Positions 48,554 to 59,327 of a DNA stretch of 64,000 nucleotides are shown in pieces. Location: contig NZ_CAJHBT010000006.1 in assembly GCF_904846675.1 (NCBI RefSeq), positions 1 through 64,000 of the forward strand, read 5' to 3'. A model generated the notes under the pieces. The model was not told the origin of the DNA. It did no database searches and was given only the letters and a program-made list of their open reading frames with translations. How positions within the stretch are numbered: the stretch's first letter is position 1; every line of letters begins with the position of its first letter. Made by a program: the position numbers and the translations under genes. Source of the DNA: Psychrobacter urativorans (GTDB taxonomy: Bacteria; Pseudomonadota; Gammaproteobacteria; Pseudomonadales; Moraxellaceae).

Positions 48554-48919
48554 ATAGTTGCTGCCTAATTACTTATTAGCCAGTCTGTAAAATTAAAAAA
48601 AGTCACCTCTAGGGGTGGCTTTTTTTATTACTTTCAATAAAGCTCTCAGATAAATTAAGTTATTGCATAAATTTGTAATGCAATAATGTTATACTAGCCG
48701 CCCAAACACTTTGTAAATTGACAGGGTGTACACTAGCATGGCTAACGGTAAGATGGATGTGTCGGTATAGATGTTTACTTCTACTGTACTACTTATCCCA
48801 ATGCACTCATTGTGCAGGCGTCTAAGAGCAGAATAAACTATCTGGCTGATTGATGATGAAAGCTTATCCAGCGGCGCTTACTGCTACTGCATTTTATTAA
48901 GACAAAACGAGCATTTTAT
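48554..48919. other. Intergenic region ompA-family gene / typA
   Basis: A 366-bp stretch holding the ompA terminator (48595-48627), a TATACT -10-like box at 48690-48695 without a good -35, a TTGACA at 48718-48723 without a good -10, and a long typA leader. A 10-codon ORF at 48739-48771 is seen but not supported. Confidence 0.5.
48595..48627 (+). terminator. Terminator of the ompA-family gene
   Basis: An A-run plus AGTCACC (48601-48607) pairs with GGTGGCT (48614-48620, one G-T pair), followed by seven T residues. Confidence 0.85.
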
Positions 48920-50767
48920 ATGGCGAACGACATTAAAAATTTGCGTAATATCGCAATCATTGCCCACGTTGATCACGGTAAAACTACTTTGGTCGATAAG
49001 TTATTACATCAATCTGGTACTTTCGGCGACCGTGCCAATATTGCGGAACGCGCAATGGATTCAGGTGATATTGAGCAAGAGCGTGGCATCACCATTTTGG
49101 CTAAAAATACAGCCATCAGATGGACGGATAAATCTGATGATACCGAGTATCGTATCAATATCGTAGATACCCCAGGTCACGCCGATTTTGGTGGTGAAGT
49201 TGAACGTGTTATGTCAATGGTTGACTGCGTGCTTTTAGTCGTTGATGCCGTTGATGGACCAATGCCACAGACCCGATTTGTGACTCAAAAAGCGTTCGAA
49301 CAAGGCTTAAAACCAATTGTCGTTATCAATAAAATTGATCGTCCTGGTGCACGTCCTGATTGGGTAATGGATCAGATCTTTGATTTGTTTGACAACCTTG
49401 GTGCCAGTGATGAACAGCTAGATTTTCCAGTTGTTTATGCCTCTGCACTGAATGGTGTTGCCGGTTTGGAAGCAGATGATCTTGCTGATGATATGACGCC
49501 ATTATTCAAAACCATTGTAGATGTTGTGCAGCCACCACAGGTTGATGCAGATGCTCCATTCCGCATGCAAATATCAAGCATAGATTATAATAGCTTTGTT
49601 GGTGTTATTGGTGTTGGTCGTGTTCAGCGTGGTAGAGTATCTACTAACACGCAAGTGACTGTGATTGATAAAGACGGCGAAACACGTAATGGTCGTATAT
49701 TAAAAATTATGGGTTATCATGGTCTTGATCGTATTGAAGTAGAAGACGCTCAAGCAGGTGATATTATCTGTATTACGGGTGTAGATGCGCTTAACATTTC
49801 TGACACGATATGTGATCCCAATCATGTAGAAGCCTTGCCAGCGTTGACCGTTGATGAGCCAACAGTATCGATGAATTTCCAAGTAAACAACTCACCGTTT
49901 GCTGGTCGTGAAGGTAAGTTTGTGACCTCACGTAATATTCGTGAACGTCTAGAGCGTGAGCTGATTCATAACGTGGCATTGCGTGTAGAAGACACAGAGT
50001 CACCTGAGAAATTTAAAGTATCGGGCCGTGGTGAGCTACATCTATCTGTGTTAATCGAAAACATGCGCCGCGAAGGCTATGAGCTTGGCGTATCAGGTCC
50101 AGAAGTTATCGTTAAAGAAGTTGATGGTAAGCTGCAAGAGCCGTATGAAAACGTTATCTTTGATATTGAAGAGCAGCATCAAGGCCCAATCATGGAGCAG
50201 GTTGGTTTACGTAAGGGTGAAATGACCAACATGATTCTTGATGGTAAAGGTCGCATGCGTATTGAAGCGACAATACCAGCTCGTGGTCTCATTGGCTTCC
50301 GCTCTGAGTTTTTAACCTTGACTTCAGGAACTGGTATCTTAACCTCAAGCTTCTCGCATTATGGACCACAAAAGATTGGTGATGTTGGCGGCCGTGCTAA
50401 TGGTGTACTAGTTTCTATGGCAAAAGGTGTTTGCTTAGGCTTCGCACTATTTAACCTACAAAAGCGTGGTAAGATGTTTGCTGAGCCACAGCTTGAAGTG
50501 TATGAAGGTATGATTGTTGGTCTGAACTCACGCAACGATGATATGGCCGTTAACCCAACAACAGCCAAACAGTTAACCAACGTTCGTGCTAGTGGTACTG
50601 ATGAAGCGTTGACTCTAACGCCAGCGATTAAGTTTACCCTTGAGCAGGCGCTTGAGTTTATTCAAGATGATGAGTTGGTTGAAGTTACACCAAAATCTAT
50701 TCGTCTGCGTAAGCGCTACTTAACTGAAAGTGAGCGTAAGCGTCACGGTCGTAAGAAAGGTGCTTAA
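48920..50767 (+). CDS. typA: Ribosome-associated GTPase TypA/BipA
   Basis: Translation-factor GTPase that helps 50S assembly and growth at low temperature or under stress. G1 [10 protein letters not shown] is near residue 15, G2 R-G-I-T-I-L near 52, G3 D-T-P-G-H-A-D-F near 79 and G4 N-K-I-D-R-P near 133. EF-G-like domains follow, and the BipA-specific C-terminal domain ends R-K-K-G-A. The 615-residue length is as expected. It is monocistronic, between two terminators. A cold-growth role would suit this genus, but that is inference. Confidence 0.97.
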   Translation: MANDIKNLRNIAIIAHVDHGKTTLVDKLLHQSGTFGDRANIAERAMDSGDIEQERGITILAKNTAIRWTDKSDDTEYRINIVDTPGHADFGGEVERVMSMVDCVLLVVDAVDGPMPQTRFVTQKAFEQGLKPIVVINKIDRPGARPDWVMDQIFDLFDNLGASDEQLDFPVVYASALNGVAGLEADDLADDMTPLFKTIVDVVQPPQVDADAPFRMQISSIDYNSFVGVIGVGRVQRGRVSTNTQVTVIDKDGETRNGRILKIMGYHGLDRIEVEDAQAGDIICITGVDALNISDTICDPNHVEALPALTVDEPTVSMNFQVNNSPFAGREGKFVTSRNIRERLERELIHNVALRVEDTESPEKFKVSGRGELHLSVLIENMRREGYELGVSGPEVIVKEVDGKLQEPYENVIFDIEEQHQGPIMEQVGLRKGEMTNMILDGKGRMRIEATIPARGLIGFRSEFLTLTSGTGILTSSFSHYGPQKIGDVGGRANGVLVSMAKGVCLGFALFNLQKRGKMFAEPQLEVYEGMIVGLNSRNDDMAVNPTTAKQLTNVRASGTDEALTLTPAIKFTLEQALEFIQDDELVEVTPKSIRLRKRYLTESERKRHGRKKGA

Positions 50768-50800
50768 TATTTATTCTCAATGAGCTTTGTTACTGAAATA

Positions 50801-50831
50801 AAAAAGGCTAACGCGATGTTAGCCTTTTTTT
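50801..50831. terminator. Bidirectional terminator after typA
   Basis: AAAAAGGCTAAC (50801-50812) pairs with GTTAGCCTTTTT (50818-50829) around GCGAT, with a T-run on the plus side and A-run on the other. The next gene converges. Confidence 0.9.
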
Positions 50832-50939
50832 ATGCGATTATTTTTATATAAATGCTATTTTATTAACGAAATTGTTCTGATGGTTTTTTAAAAAATGTTG
50901 TAATGACTTTTCTTTAAAGGGTACTTATAGGAGTGAAAA

Positions 50940-51380
50940 CTAAGGCGTGACAATCACATAATCATTGGTATTAATTAGAATCTCTGAGGGACGATCGACG
51001 ACGATACGCACGACATTGTCATCAACTACTTGTGATTTATAATAACTGTCTTCAGCAACCGTGCAACCTAAACAGCGTGCCATGGCATCCCAAGGCTCAA
51101 CGAATAGCTTTTGCTGAGCTTGTTCGGCGTTGCCACCGATCAATGAAAAGGGTAGGCTGACGACATAAGCAATCGTACCAGCAACTGCGGTAACCAGCTG
51201 TAACGGCTTACCGGCGACCGTATCCACGACCATAGTGTTATAAGAGGGGCCAAAGTCGGTTTCATCAATCTCTATTGCGGCTGAAGCAGGTTGCATCATC
51301 GCTATAATAAGGCTCATGCTTATCATTACAGTGGCAAACTTATGCGTTACGGTAAGCTTGGGGTTGGAATTAACTGTCAT
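50940..51380 (-). CDS. Exported hypothetical protein
   Basis: A 146-residue protein with a probable Sec signal peptide (hydrophobic residues about 17-33, cleavage after P-A-S-A). The mature part contains a glycine-rich hydrophobic segment (G-T-I-A-Y-V-V-S-L-P-F-S-L-I-G-G-N), which may insert in a membrane. The P-W-D-A-M-A-R-C-L-G-C-T segment, with two close cysteines, resembles small uncharacterised Pseudomonadales proteins. I cannot assign a function. It converges on typA and shares its terminator. Confidence 0.65.
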   Translation of the reverse strand: MTVNSNPKLTVTHKFATVMISMSLIIAMMQPASAAIEIDETDFGPSYNTMVVDTVAGKPLQLVTAVAGTIAYVVSLPFSLIGGNAEQAQQKLFVEPWDAMARCLGCTVAEDSYYKSQVVDDNVVRIVVDRPSEILINTNDYVIVTP

Positions 51381-51596
51381 AACAGTATCCTAAAAATAGT
51401 ATTTTAAAAATTATAAGCGATAGAGATAATTCTTCGGCAAGAAATAATTATAATATGGTCGTAATAAATACCATTAAAGCAAGATGGGCGTTGATAAGCA
51501 ACACAAATGCACAAGTGTTTCCTAGTCTACAGATAAAAAGCCAGCTTGCTATCGATACTAGTTAAAATAAATAACTCGGGCTTTCTAATATAGCTT

Positions 51597-52511
51597 TTAC
51601 GGTAGTGGCTGGCAATTTGGACAATAGACACTAGCGCGACCGTTGAGTTTAATATTATCAAGTGGCATGTCGCAATGAGGACATTTTTCGCCTTGTTTAC
51701 CGTAGACATTTAAGGTTTGCTGAAAATAGCCAGTTTGACCACTGGCGATTGTGAAGTCACGCAGTGTCGAGCCACCAAGCACAATTGCTTTTTGCAAAAT
51801 ATCCTTAATGTGCTTAACCAATACCGAAATCTGATCGTATGATAGCTGATGTGCTGGGGTGGCTGGATGAATGCCAGCCAGATATAAGCTTTCGGTCGCG
51901 TAGATATTGCCGACGCCAACCACCACTTTCTGCTCCATTATCACTGATTTAATCGGACGCGCAATAGGGCGTTTTTTACTGGTTTTATCAGATGCGTCAT
52001 CTGCCTTAACCGTACGCTGAATTAAATGGTATAAATAATCAGCAGTAAAGTCTGGTGATAAGGGTTCAGGGCCCAAGTGATCTAAGAGTTTGCTACTATA
52101 ATCTTCATACCATAATACTGCCCCAAAACGTCTGGGGTCATGATAGTGCAACTGTGTAGCTGTGCTATTAACGCAATCGGCAGCGCTAAAAGTTATGATT
52201 AAATGATCGTGCTTACGCTTATCAGTACCGAAAGGATGCTGTTGCAAGCTACCTGACATACCTAGATGCATGATTAGTTGACGAGCAGGCAGTTGTTGCT
52301 GCGCTTGCTCATTTATGGCTTGGGTAAAAGTGATAATTAGATATTTTGCACGACGCTCTACGCTATGCAGGGTGTAGCCGACTAAGTCTTCTAAATCAGA
52401 TGGCATCTGCCAGCGTAATTTTGGCTGAAAAACTTGCACAGCATTAACTTGCTGACCCAGTAAAGGCTTCAGGCTGGTTTTGGTGGTTTCGACTTCAGGT
52501 AACTCAGGCAT
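51597..52511 (-). CDS. mutM: Formamidopyrimidine-DNA glycosylase
   Basis: Bifunctional glycosylase/AP lyase that removes 8-oxoguanine and formamidopyrimidines. The catalytic proline and glutamate are in the M-P-E-L-P-E-V-E N-terminus. The helix-two-turn-helix carries V-G-V-G-N-I-Y-A-T-E near residue 195, and the C-terminal zinc finger has C-x2-C...C-x2-C (C-P-H-C and C-P-N-C). At 304 residues it is about 30 longer than E. coli Fpg, with insertions near residues 105 and 175. It lies 81 bp downstream of relA on the same strand. Confidence 0.95.
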   Translation of the reverse strand: MPELPEVETTKTSLKPLLGQQVNAVQVFQPKLRWQMPSDLEDLVGYTLHSVERRAKYLIITFTQAINEQAQQQLPARQLIMHLGMSGSLQQHPFGTDKRKHDHLIITFSAADCVNSTATQLHYHDPRRFGAVLWYEDYSSKLLDHLGPEPLSPDFTADYLYHLIQRTVKADDASDKTSKKRPIARPIKSVIMEQKVVVGVGNIYATESLYLAGIHPATPAHQLSYDQISVLVKHIKDILQKAIVLGGSTLRDFTIASGQTGYFQQTLNVYGKQGEKCPHCDMPLDNIKLNGRASVYCPNCQPLP

Positions 52512-52592
52512 AGTGGTTTTTGATGATGACCTTATTGTTATTAAAGACAGTTCTTTTAATTGTTAAACAATCTATTACTAAATAATAAAATG

Positions 52593-55163
52593 CTAAGCAA
52601 CGGCACGGCGCGCATGTAAAATTCCCGGTTGCTGCTCAAGCTTGGCTAATAACTTGGATAAGTGTGCCAGCCCCGAGACTTCAATATGAAACTTCAAAAA
52701 AGCAATATTATCATCGGTGCTTAAAGTTTCAACCTTGCGGATATTAACGTTTTCTTTATCGATAATTTGGGTCAAATCACGCAGCAATCCGCGCCGATCA
52801 TAAGCTTCAATGTGGATATCTACCGGTTGTGAGTGTCCAGATTTTGACTTCCAAGCCGCACTGATTTCGCGCTCAGGATCGCGCTCGACCAGTCGCAGAT
52901 ATTCAGGGCAACCCCGGTTGTGAATACTGACCCCGCGTGACAAGGTGATATAACCAGAAATCGGTTCGCCATGGACAGGTTGGCAGCAGCCAGCAATATT
53001 TATTTCGATATTATCTAGACCGTCAATACAAATTTTGTAGGCATCAATTTTACCAGTGGCTTTTGGATCAACGCTCGGTGCATACTCTTCTTTTTCCTTT
53101 TCAGGTTCCAAATGCAGCTGACGCGAGATGTGGCCAGTTAGTTGATGCAGTCCAATCTCACCTGTCACTAAGCCGACTACGATATCATCGGTGTTATTGA
53201 CATGAAAAAGATGGAGATAGTCATTTAAATCAATACTATTAGGATGTACGGACAAGCGCTCAAGCTCTTTACTGAGCATTTGCCGCCCGATCTCAATATT
53301 CTTATCGCGGTCTTGTTTATTGAACCATTGGCGCAGCTTTGAGCGCGCGCGGTTGGTATAAATATAGCCTAGTGAGGCAACCAGCCAATCGCGATTGGGC
53401 TCGCGTGAGGCTTTGGTGATAATCTCAACTTGTTCACCCGTTTTGAGTTGATAAGTTAGAGGTACATAGCGCTGGTTGACCCGTGCTGCTTGGGCGTGGT
53501 TGCCCACTTGCGTGTGCACATAGTAGGCAAAATCGAGCACCGTTGCGCCTTTGGGTAGCTCGGTAATATCACCGTCACGGCTAAAAATATAGATGCGCTC
53601 AAGCTCATCAAAATCGACGGTTTGCTCGTCGTCCTCTAATTCAATAAGGTCATTCTCGTCGCTACCCTCACCATCGGACAGGGCTGTTCTGGCTTGATTA
53701 CGGGTCTCATTATTAATAGATAGCAGTTGCCGTAATGAGCTGATTCTTTGATTGAGATAGTTGTCTTTTTTGTTTTTGAGCCCTTCTTTATAATTCACAT
53801 GCGCACACATACCAAGCTCAGCTTCAAAGTGCATGGCTTGGGTGCGAATCTGTACTTCTAGCGATTTGTTTTCGGCAATCACAGCGGTATGTAAGGAGCG
53901 ATAGCCGTTTGGTTTTGGATTGGTGATATAGTCATCGAACTGTTCAGGAATATAACGCCATAAACCGTGTACCAGTCCTAAAGCGTGGTAGCAGTCCGAT
54001 GGGCTATCGACCAATACTCGCAGCGCTCGGATGTCATAAAGCTGATCAAATGATAAACCTTTGAGCTTCATTTTTCGGTAAATAGAGTAAATATGCTTAA
54101 CCCGCCCTGACACCTCAGCACTAATATCAGCATCGGCCAAGGACTCATTGAGCAAGTCTTGTACTCGCTGAATATAAGCTTCACGTTCGCTACGTTTTTC
54201 AGATAATAGCTTAGCAATCTCTTTATAGCGCTCGGGGGCAAGATAGCGAAAGGCTAAGTCTTCTAGCTCCCATTTTAGCTGGGCAATACCTAAACGGTGA
54301 GCAATTGGGGCATAAATGGTCATCACTTCGCGCGCCACGCGCTGTTGACGTTCAGTGGTTGAGAAGGATAATTCGCGCATGGCAAAAGTACGTTCGGCCA
54401 GTTTGATGAGTACGACGCGTACATCGTTAGTGACCGAAATAAGCATACTATAAATATTGGACAACTGATCGCGCTTGTTATTGGCAAGGTGATCTTCCAA
54501 GCGCTTATTGCTCTCTATGACATCTGACAGCTTGCCCATTGCTAAGGTATCTTTGATTAAAGTACAGATATCAGGGCCAAAGTTTTTTTCAATATCAGCT
54601 AAGCTAATTAGAGATTTGCGCGCACTGCGGTATAACATAGCTGCGACTAAAGCATCTTCATCTTGATATAGATAAGTCAGAATATCGGTCATGCCGATGC
54701 CAGTCACATAAGCACCTGAGCGTTCAGACTCCTTGGTATTCATACGGCTGCGGATAAATTCACAAGCTACAGTGAGGTTAGGTACTGACTCCAGTCCGAT
54801 ACGTTTAGCGACATTATCAAGCCAAACAGGAACGTCAATATTGGCATGATCTAAATCCAGCGCTTCAATATCCTCTGAGAGCATTTGCGCTTCATCTAAA
54901 ATGACGTTATTTAAATACTCATTGCCAATTGTCGGGTCGTCATTATGATCGTGGCTGTGATAAACCTGTCCAACTGAGCGGTCAAAAGTCGTATGGAGTT
55001 TATGGGTGGTCAGCTGTTGCTTAATATCTAGCGGTATTTGGGCGTAGCTATTAGCAGATTGTTGAGAGCGTTGGTTAGCAACCAGTTGCGCAGCTGATGT
55101 TGCACTATCCGCTTGTGTGGTTTGACCATCTATCAGCGGCAACCCTTCACGAATCTTTACCAT
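52593..55163 (-). CDS. relA: (p)ppGpp synthetase RelA
   Basis: Ribosome-associated stringent-response enzyme that makes (p)ppGpp from GTP/GDP and ATP when uncharged tRNA accumulates. Domain order in 856 residues: degenerate HD domain (about 130-290; the catalytic HD pair is missing, A-A-M-L-Y-R-S-A), synthetase domain (about 340-460, with G-R-V-K-H-I-Y-S-I-Y-R-K-M), TGS domain (about 515-580), a helical region and zinc-finger part, and an ACT domain at the C-terminus. The missing HD residues and the L-S-F-D-Q-L-Y-D synthetase motif distinguish it from bifunctional SpoT. A strong GAGGAG ribosome binding site precedes the ATG. The first 90 residues are a polar extension. Confidence 0.95.
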   Translation of the reverse strand: MVKIREGLPLIDGQTTQADSATSAAQLVANQRSQQSANSYAQIPLDIKQQLTTHKLHTTFDRSVGQVYHSHDHNDDPTIGNEYLNNVILDEAQMLSEDIEALDLDHANIDVPVWLDNVAKRIGLESVPNLTVACEFIRSRMNTKESERSGAYVTGIGMTDILTYLYQDEDALVAAMLYRSARKSLISLADIEKNFGPDICTLIKDTLAMGKLSDVIESNKRLEDHLANNKRDQLSNIYSMLISVTNDVRVVLIKLAERTFAMRELSFSTTERQQRVAREVMTIYAPIAHRLGIAQLKWELEDLAFRYLAPERYKEIAKLLSEKRSEREAYIQRVQDLLNESLADADISAEVSGRVKHIYSIYRKMKLKGLSFDQLYDIRALRVLVDSPSDCYHALGLVHGLWRYIPEQFDDYITNPKPNGYRSLHTAVIAENKSLEVQIRTQAMHFEAELGMCAHVNYKEGLKNKKDNYLNQRISSLRQLLSINNETRNQARTALSDGEGSDENDLIELEDDEQTVDFDELERIYIFSRDGDITELPKGATVLDFAYYVHTQVGNHAQAARVNQRYVPLTYQLKTGEQVEIITKASREPNRDWLVASLGYIYTNRARSKLRQWFNKQDRDKNIEIGRQMLSKELERLSVHPNSIDLNDYLHLFHVNNTDDIVVGLVTGEIGLHQLTGHISRQLHLEPEKEKEEYAPSVDPKATGKIDAYKICIDGLDNIEINIAGCCQPVHGEPISGYITLSRGVSIHNRGCPEYLRLVERDPEREISAAWKSKSGHSQPVDIHIEAYDRRGLLRDLTQIIDKENVNIRKVETLSTDDNIAFLKFHIEVSGLAHLSKLLAKLEQQPGILHARRAVA

Positions 55164-55487
55164 AGCCGGCTCCTCTTAGCTACCTTGAAACAGTGTACGT
55201 TTCATTATTGTCCAGTCTGCAGTTTATTATTATGTTGACGCAGTTAATTATCCATTACTGACTGTCTTATTATGTCACTTTCAAACCACGATTCAAGCGA
55301 GAGTCTGTAATAATAGTGCTTATAAGAGTAACACCGCTACTAAATACTTATAAACTTTAATCGAATATTTAATTAAGGGTTATTGTTTTGACATTCGTAT
55401 TTGCTGATAATTTATACTCTTATAAGCTTACTACAACGCGGTTACTATTACACAAACCCTGTTATATAAATTCTACTTATACGAAAA
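55164..55487. other. Intergenic region rlmD / relA
   Basis: This 324-bp AT-rich stretch is upstream of relA on the minus strand and should contain its promoter. I see no clear terminator for rlmD, no RNA gene and no convincing ORF. A 61-codon plus-strand frame reaching into rlmD has no coding character. Confidence 0.5.
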
Positions 55488-57062
55488 TTACTTCGCGGCA
55501 ATTTTTTCAAAACGAGCAATTGATTCCACGTGTCCAGTATGACAGAACATGTCCATCACTCCAGCATGAGTGAGACGGTAGCCTTGATCGAGCAAAGCTT
55601 TAGTATCACGCGCAAGGGTTGCTGGATTACATGAGACGTAAACGATACGCTCAGCATTAAACTTCGGCAAATACTGCATAATTTCCCACGCCCCAGAACG
55701 CGGCGGATCAATAAGTAGCGCGTCAAAACCTTGGTTGGCCCACGGTTTATCAGTGCAGTCGTGAGTCAAGTCTTGGCTATAAAATTCAGTATTATGGATG
55801 CCATTACGTTTAGCATTGTCAGCTGCGCGTAGGGTCATGGCTTCGCTACCCTCGACCCCAACTACAGAACCAGTTTCGCCAACCAAACGTGCCAGCGGTA
55901 GACTAAAGTTGCCTAAGCCACTGAATAAATCCAGCACTCGCTCGCCAGCTTTTAAATCTAACAAATCACAGGCCAGCTTAGTCATTTGACGATTAACCGA
56001 CAAGTTGACTTGAGTAAAGTCAGTAGGAATAAACTCATAGGTTAAGTCGTATTCCGGCAGTTGATAATATAGACGGCCGAACTGTTGGCTCATGTCATCA
56101 TCGGCAGTGAGAGCAATGCGCTCGATACTATCAACGCCTTTAGATTGCAAATACAGCTGCCAGTTGCGAGCGGCAAAAAAGACTTTAAGCTTATCAACAT
56201 CAGAATCTGATAATGGTTCTAAGTTGCGCACGATGAGCGCGACCGGTTGATTGCCATCAGGCAATTCCGGTAGATACTCACCCATGGCTAATTCAAGCTG
56301 GGCGATTTTGCTGCGACTTTCAAGCGAGCTGATAAGGGCTTTTAAGTTTTCAATCTCAAAACCAATACGCGGGTCTAAAATGTGACATTCATTGAGCTCA
56401 GCTAAAAAGTTGCTTGAACGTTCACGAAAGCCGACCAGCGCGGTTTCTTTTTTGGCCACATAACGCACGCCAAGACGAGCTTTGGTACGATAGCCAAGCC
56501 GATCACCGACCACTGGATCCAGCCAAGTATCGGGCGCTGTATCCGCTTGGTGTACTAGCATCTCAGCAAGTACTGACTGCTTAAAGTTAATCTGGCTATC
56601 CGGCTGCCAATGCTGCAAGTTACAACCGCCACAAACGCCAAAGTGCGGACAAGGTGGCACCGCGCGCTCAGGATTCGGATTGGCGGTAACGGTGAGTGCA
56701 TCGCCTTCTTCAAAGCTAGCGCGGCTATTGGTGAGTTTAACCTCGACACTTTCACCCGGTAACGCAAAGCTGACAAATACTTTTTTGCCATGCTTTTCCT
56801 CAGTATGACCGTCTTCCTCGCTCCAGCCATTGCCATAGACCGCAACGCCGCGACCATCATGCGATAAGCCATCAATGGTAAAAGGTAGCGGTTCTGCATC
56901 TTTTAAACGGCGGCGTATCTTTGAGGAGGGTTTGTTCTTTTTCTTATTGGGCGGGGTAGTGATGGTTTTGCTGCCTTGCGCGTTAGGCGCATCAGCGGAT
57001 TGTTCATGATTTTTTGCAATAGCTTCAGGGGCTACAGAAGTCTTTGAGTCGGTGGGTTGCAT
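55488..57062 (-). CDS. rlmD: 23S rRNA (uracil-1939-C5) methyltransferase
   Basis: SAM-dependent RNA methyltransferase that makes m5U1939 in 23S rRNA. An N-terminal TRAM domain ([11 protein letters not shown] near residue 93) is followed by the iron-sulfur cysteines [10 protein letters not shown] (near 142), the SAM site [10 protein letters not shown] near 370, the P-P-R-S-G block near 450 and the catalytic cysteine loop Y-V-S-C-N-P-A near 478. The first 50 residues are a lysine/proline-rich extension, making it 524 residues against about 430-450. Between cysM and relA, as in Pseudomonas. Confidence 0.94.
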   Translation of the reverse strand: MQPTDSKTSVAPEAIAKNHEQSADAPNAQGSKTITTPPNKKKNKPSSKIRRRLKDAEPLPFTIDGLSHDGRGVAVYGNGWSEEDGHTEEKHGKKVFVSFALPGESVEVKLTNSRASFEEGDALTVTANPNPERAVPPCPHFGVCGGCNLQHWQPDSQINFKQSVLAEMLVHQADTAPDTWLDPVVGDRLGYRTKARLGVRYVAKKETALVGFRERSSNFLAELNECHILDPRIGFEIENLKALISSLESRSKIAQLELAMGEYLPELPDGNQPVALIVRNLEPLSDSDVDKLKVFFAARNWQLYLQSKGVDSIERIALTADDDMSQQFGRLYYQLPEYDLTYEFIPTDFTQVNLSVNRQMTKLACDLLDLKAGERVLDLFSGLGNFSLPLARLVGETGSVVGVEGSEAMTLRAADNAKRNGIHNTEFYSQDLTHDCTDKPWANQGFDALLIDPPRSGAWEIMQYLPKFNAERIVYVSCNPATLARDTKALLDQGYRLTHAGVMDMFCHTGHVESIARFEKIAAK

Positions 57063-57138
57063 AAACCTGCCTTAACAATAAGTGATAAATAATGGAAATA
57101 AAAAGAGGTAAGTAATAAATAAGAAATACAGTGTGAAT

Positions 57139-57972
57139 TTATAAAGCGGCGGCTGCCCAATCAGCAATAAATTCTTGATGGCGAACGCTGCTATCATCCG
57201 TCTCATCTGATGGCTCAAACTGTGCCAAATAATCGCGGGTTTGCTGCTGCCAAGCATTAAAGCTCTCTGAGGATAATTTGCCAGTCAAGCGCAGCCAGCG
57301 CAAGTAGATGAGCCAAGTATTGAGCACATCGCTTTCACAATAAATCGTCAGTGTTTGCCAATCTTTCTGCGCCACTAAGTCGCCGACCATACTGCCATCA
57401 ATATCAGTCTTGCCGGGCAGTCCGTAGAGACTTGCCACAATATCCATAGATTGGCGCTGGCTGGCACCGTATTGACTGAATCTATCCATCAAATCTAAAT
57501 GGCGATTGTGATAGCGATTGATATAATTATCAAAGCGCATATTCCTTATATGGTCGCCTTCTTCGAACAGCAATGGAACACTTAAATCATAAAGCATGGC
57601 GCGATAAATGAGCACAGGAATATCGAAGCCTGAGCCATTCCAGCTAACCAGTTGCGGCAAGTCTTGAAACTCGCTGAATGCTTTGAAAAACTTACGCAAA
57701 ATCTCTTGTTCTGATAAATGCTCAGCGCTTAACGAAAATAGCGTGGTTTTGTCACCTTGCACGTAAAATGCTGAGATACAGACAATGCGCTGTAGCGGTA
57801 TGCGCATAAAATCGCGTCCGCTCTCTTGGATACGTATCGCTTGCAGCGCAGTCAGGGCATCAGCCTCATTTAAATCTGCTAATTGTGGATAAAGGCGGCG
57901 TGCAGCATCAATGTCAGCAACGGTCTCGATATCGAAAACCAGTACGGGATTGTAAGGTAGCGCATGAATCAT
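57139..57972 (-). CDS. Predicted PolB-like 3'-5' exonuclease
   Basis: DEDD-type exonuclease related to the proofreading domain of DNA polymerase B (DNA_pol_B_exo2 family). V-F-D-I-E-T-V near residue 12 gives the first D and E, W-N-G-S-G-F-D-I-P near 113 gives the second D, and C-E-S-D-V-L-N-T-W near 212 gives the last D. No polymerase domain is attached. ATG 57972 has AGGA 7 nt upstream and is preferred over the in-frame ATG at 57993, giving 277 residues. It is inserted between cysM (10-30 bp away) and rlmD, so it is probably co-transcribed with both. Confidence 0.88.
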   Translation of the reverse strand: MIHALPYNPVLVFDIETVADIDAARRLYPQLADLNEADALTALQAIRIQESGRDFMRIPLQRIVCISAFYVQGDKTTLFSLSAEHLSEQEILRKFFKAFSEFQDLPQLVSWNGSGFDIPVLIYRAMLYDLSVPLLFEEGDHIRNMRFDNYINRYHNRHLDLMDRFSQYGASQRQSMDIVASLYGLPGKTDIDGSMVGDLVAQKDWQTLTIYCESDVLNTWLIYLRWLRLTGKLSSESFNAWQQQTRDYLAQFEPSDETDDSSVRHQEFIADWAAAAL

Positions 57973-58002
57973 AGCATTATCCTGATTTACCATTTATAAG
58001 GC

Positions 58003-58998
58003 TTATTTGCTAACGTTATCAGCAAGGTTGTTAACGTTGCTATCAATACCATCGGCAACACTGTCATCAACATTATATAAGCCCGTTGATAAATAACGGT
58101 CGCCGCGGTCGCAGACAATAAACGCAATCACGGCGTTAGGGTTAGCTTTAGCAATCTGTACGGCTGCCCACGCAGCAGCACCTGAAGAGACACCGGCAAA
58201 AACACCTTCAGTCTTGGCCAGTTTACGCATATAAACTTCAGCAATATGCTGGTCAATATCCATGACTTCATCGACTAAGTCTGCCTCATAAATACCAGGC
58301 ATATAAGCGGCAGGCCAGCGGCGGATACCAGCAATAGAGGCTTCTTCATCAGGTTGCAAGCCGATAATTTGTACCGCTGGGTTTTGTTCTTTTAAATATT
58401 GTGACACTCCGGTAATAGTGCCAGTGGTACCCATAGAGCTGATAAAGTGAGTAATTTTACCGTCAGTCTGCTGCCATAGTTCAGGGCCAGTGGTGAGATA
58501 ATGCGCTTGCTTATTATCTGGGTTATTGAACTGATCTAACACCACGCCTAAGCCGTCAGCTTGCATCTGTAGCGCTAAGTCGCGCGCCGCTTCCATACCT
58601 TCATCGACTTCAATTAAAGTGGCGCCATAGGCGGCCATCGCGTCTTTACGCTCTTGAGTAGAGTTAGTAGGCATCAAGAGGATGATAGGATAGCCGCGCA
58701 TCGCAGCTACCATGGCTAGCGCAATACCAGTATTGCCACTGGTCGCCTCAATTAAGGTGTCACCGGGCTTAATATCGCCGCGCTGCTCGGCCTGATAAAT
58801 CATATTAAAGGCTGGACGGTCTTTAACCGACCCTGCCGGATTATTGCCTTCCAATTTGGCAAGTAATTGCGCTCCATTAGTGATTTGCTCTTGTTCAGGC
58901 AAGCGCTGTAATCTGACTAAGGGCGTTTGACCCACGCAATCCGCAAGGTCGGTGGCTTGGGTAATGAAGTTAGCGTTTGTCATGGCGGTAGACGACAT
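58003..58998 (-). CDS. cysM: Cysteine synthase B
   Basis: PLP-dependent enzyme that makes cysteine from O-acetylserine and sulfide or thiosulfate. The PLP lysine lies in N-P-A-G-S-V-K-D-R-P (near residue 59). The substrate loop is E-A-T-S-G-N-T-G-I-A near 84, and the phosphate-binding loop G-T-T-G-T-I-T-G near 189. The segment V-K-D-R-P-A rather than V-K-D-R-I-G is typical of CysM over CysK. The C-terminus adds a D/N-rich tail of about 20 residues. It is divergent from the gacS gene, as in Pseudomonas. Confidence 0.95.
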   Translation of the reverse strand: MSSTAMTNANFITQATDLADCVGQTPLVRLQRLPEQEQITNGAQLLAKLEGNNPAGSVKDRPAFNMIYQAEQRGDIKPGDTLIEATSGNTGIALAMVAAMRGYPIILLMPTNSTQERKDAMAAYGATLIEVDEGMEAARDLALQMQADGLGVVLDQFNNPDNKQAHYLTTGPELWQQTDGKITHFISSMGTTGTITGVSQYLKEQNPAVQIIGLQPDEEASIAGIRRWPAAYMPGIYEADLVDEVMDIDQHIAEVYMRKLAKTEGVFAGVSSGAAAWAAVQIAKANPNAVIAFIVCDRGDRYLSTGLYNVDDSVADGIDSNVNNLADNVSK

Positions 58999-59327
58999 AA
59001 GGCATCCTTGTTGTTATCTTCAATAATAAGGTAAGGGTTAAAGAGGTGCTGTTAGCATCAAATAGAGGTAAATAAATACAGGCAAATAAAAATTACGTCA
59101 TTATATCATTTTGTTTTTACCTGCGCTGATGGCATCAAGAGTTATTGGTAAATGGACAATATTTTAAAAAAGGATGAGTAAGCACATTGGTAGCATTTAC
59201 CTTTATAAATACTGCTAAAATAGCCTTAATATTCTGAATGCCAGCTATATAGCCACAGCGGTATTGGATGCCATGTATCATTTGCACAAATGATATGGCA
59301 AAAACGTCAACGGAGTTCACATTTAGC

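Noticed and set aside
48739-48771. A 10-codon ORF (MANGKMDVSV) in the typA leader
   Set aside because: The ribosome binding site is poorly spaced, there is no attenuator-like structure after it, and a chance ORF of this length is common.
51537-51584. Terminator after mutM (AAAGCC with GGCTTT)
   Set aside because: The stem is only 6 bp with a 36-nt loop, too weak to list as a feature.
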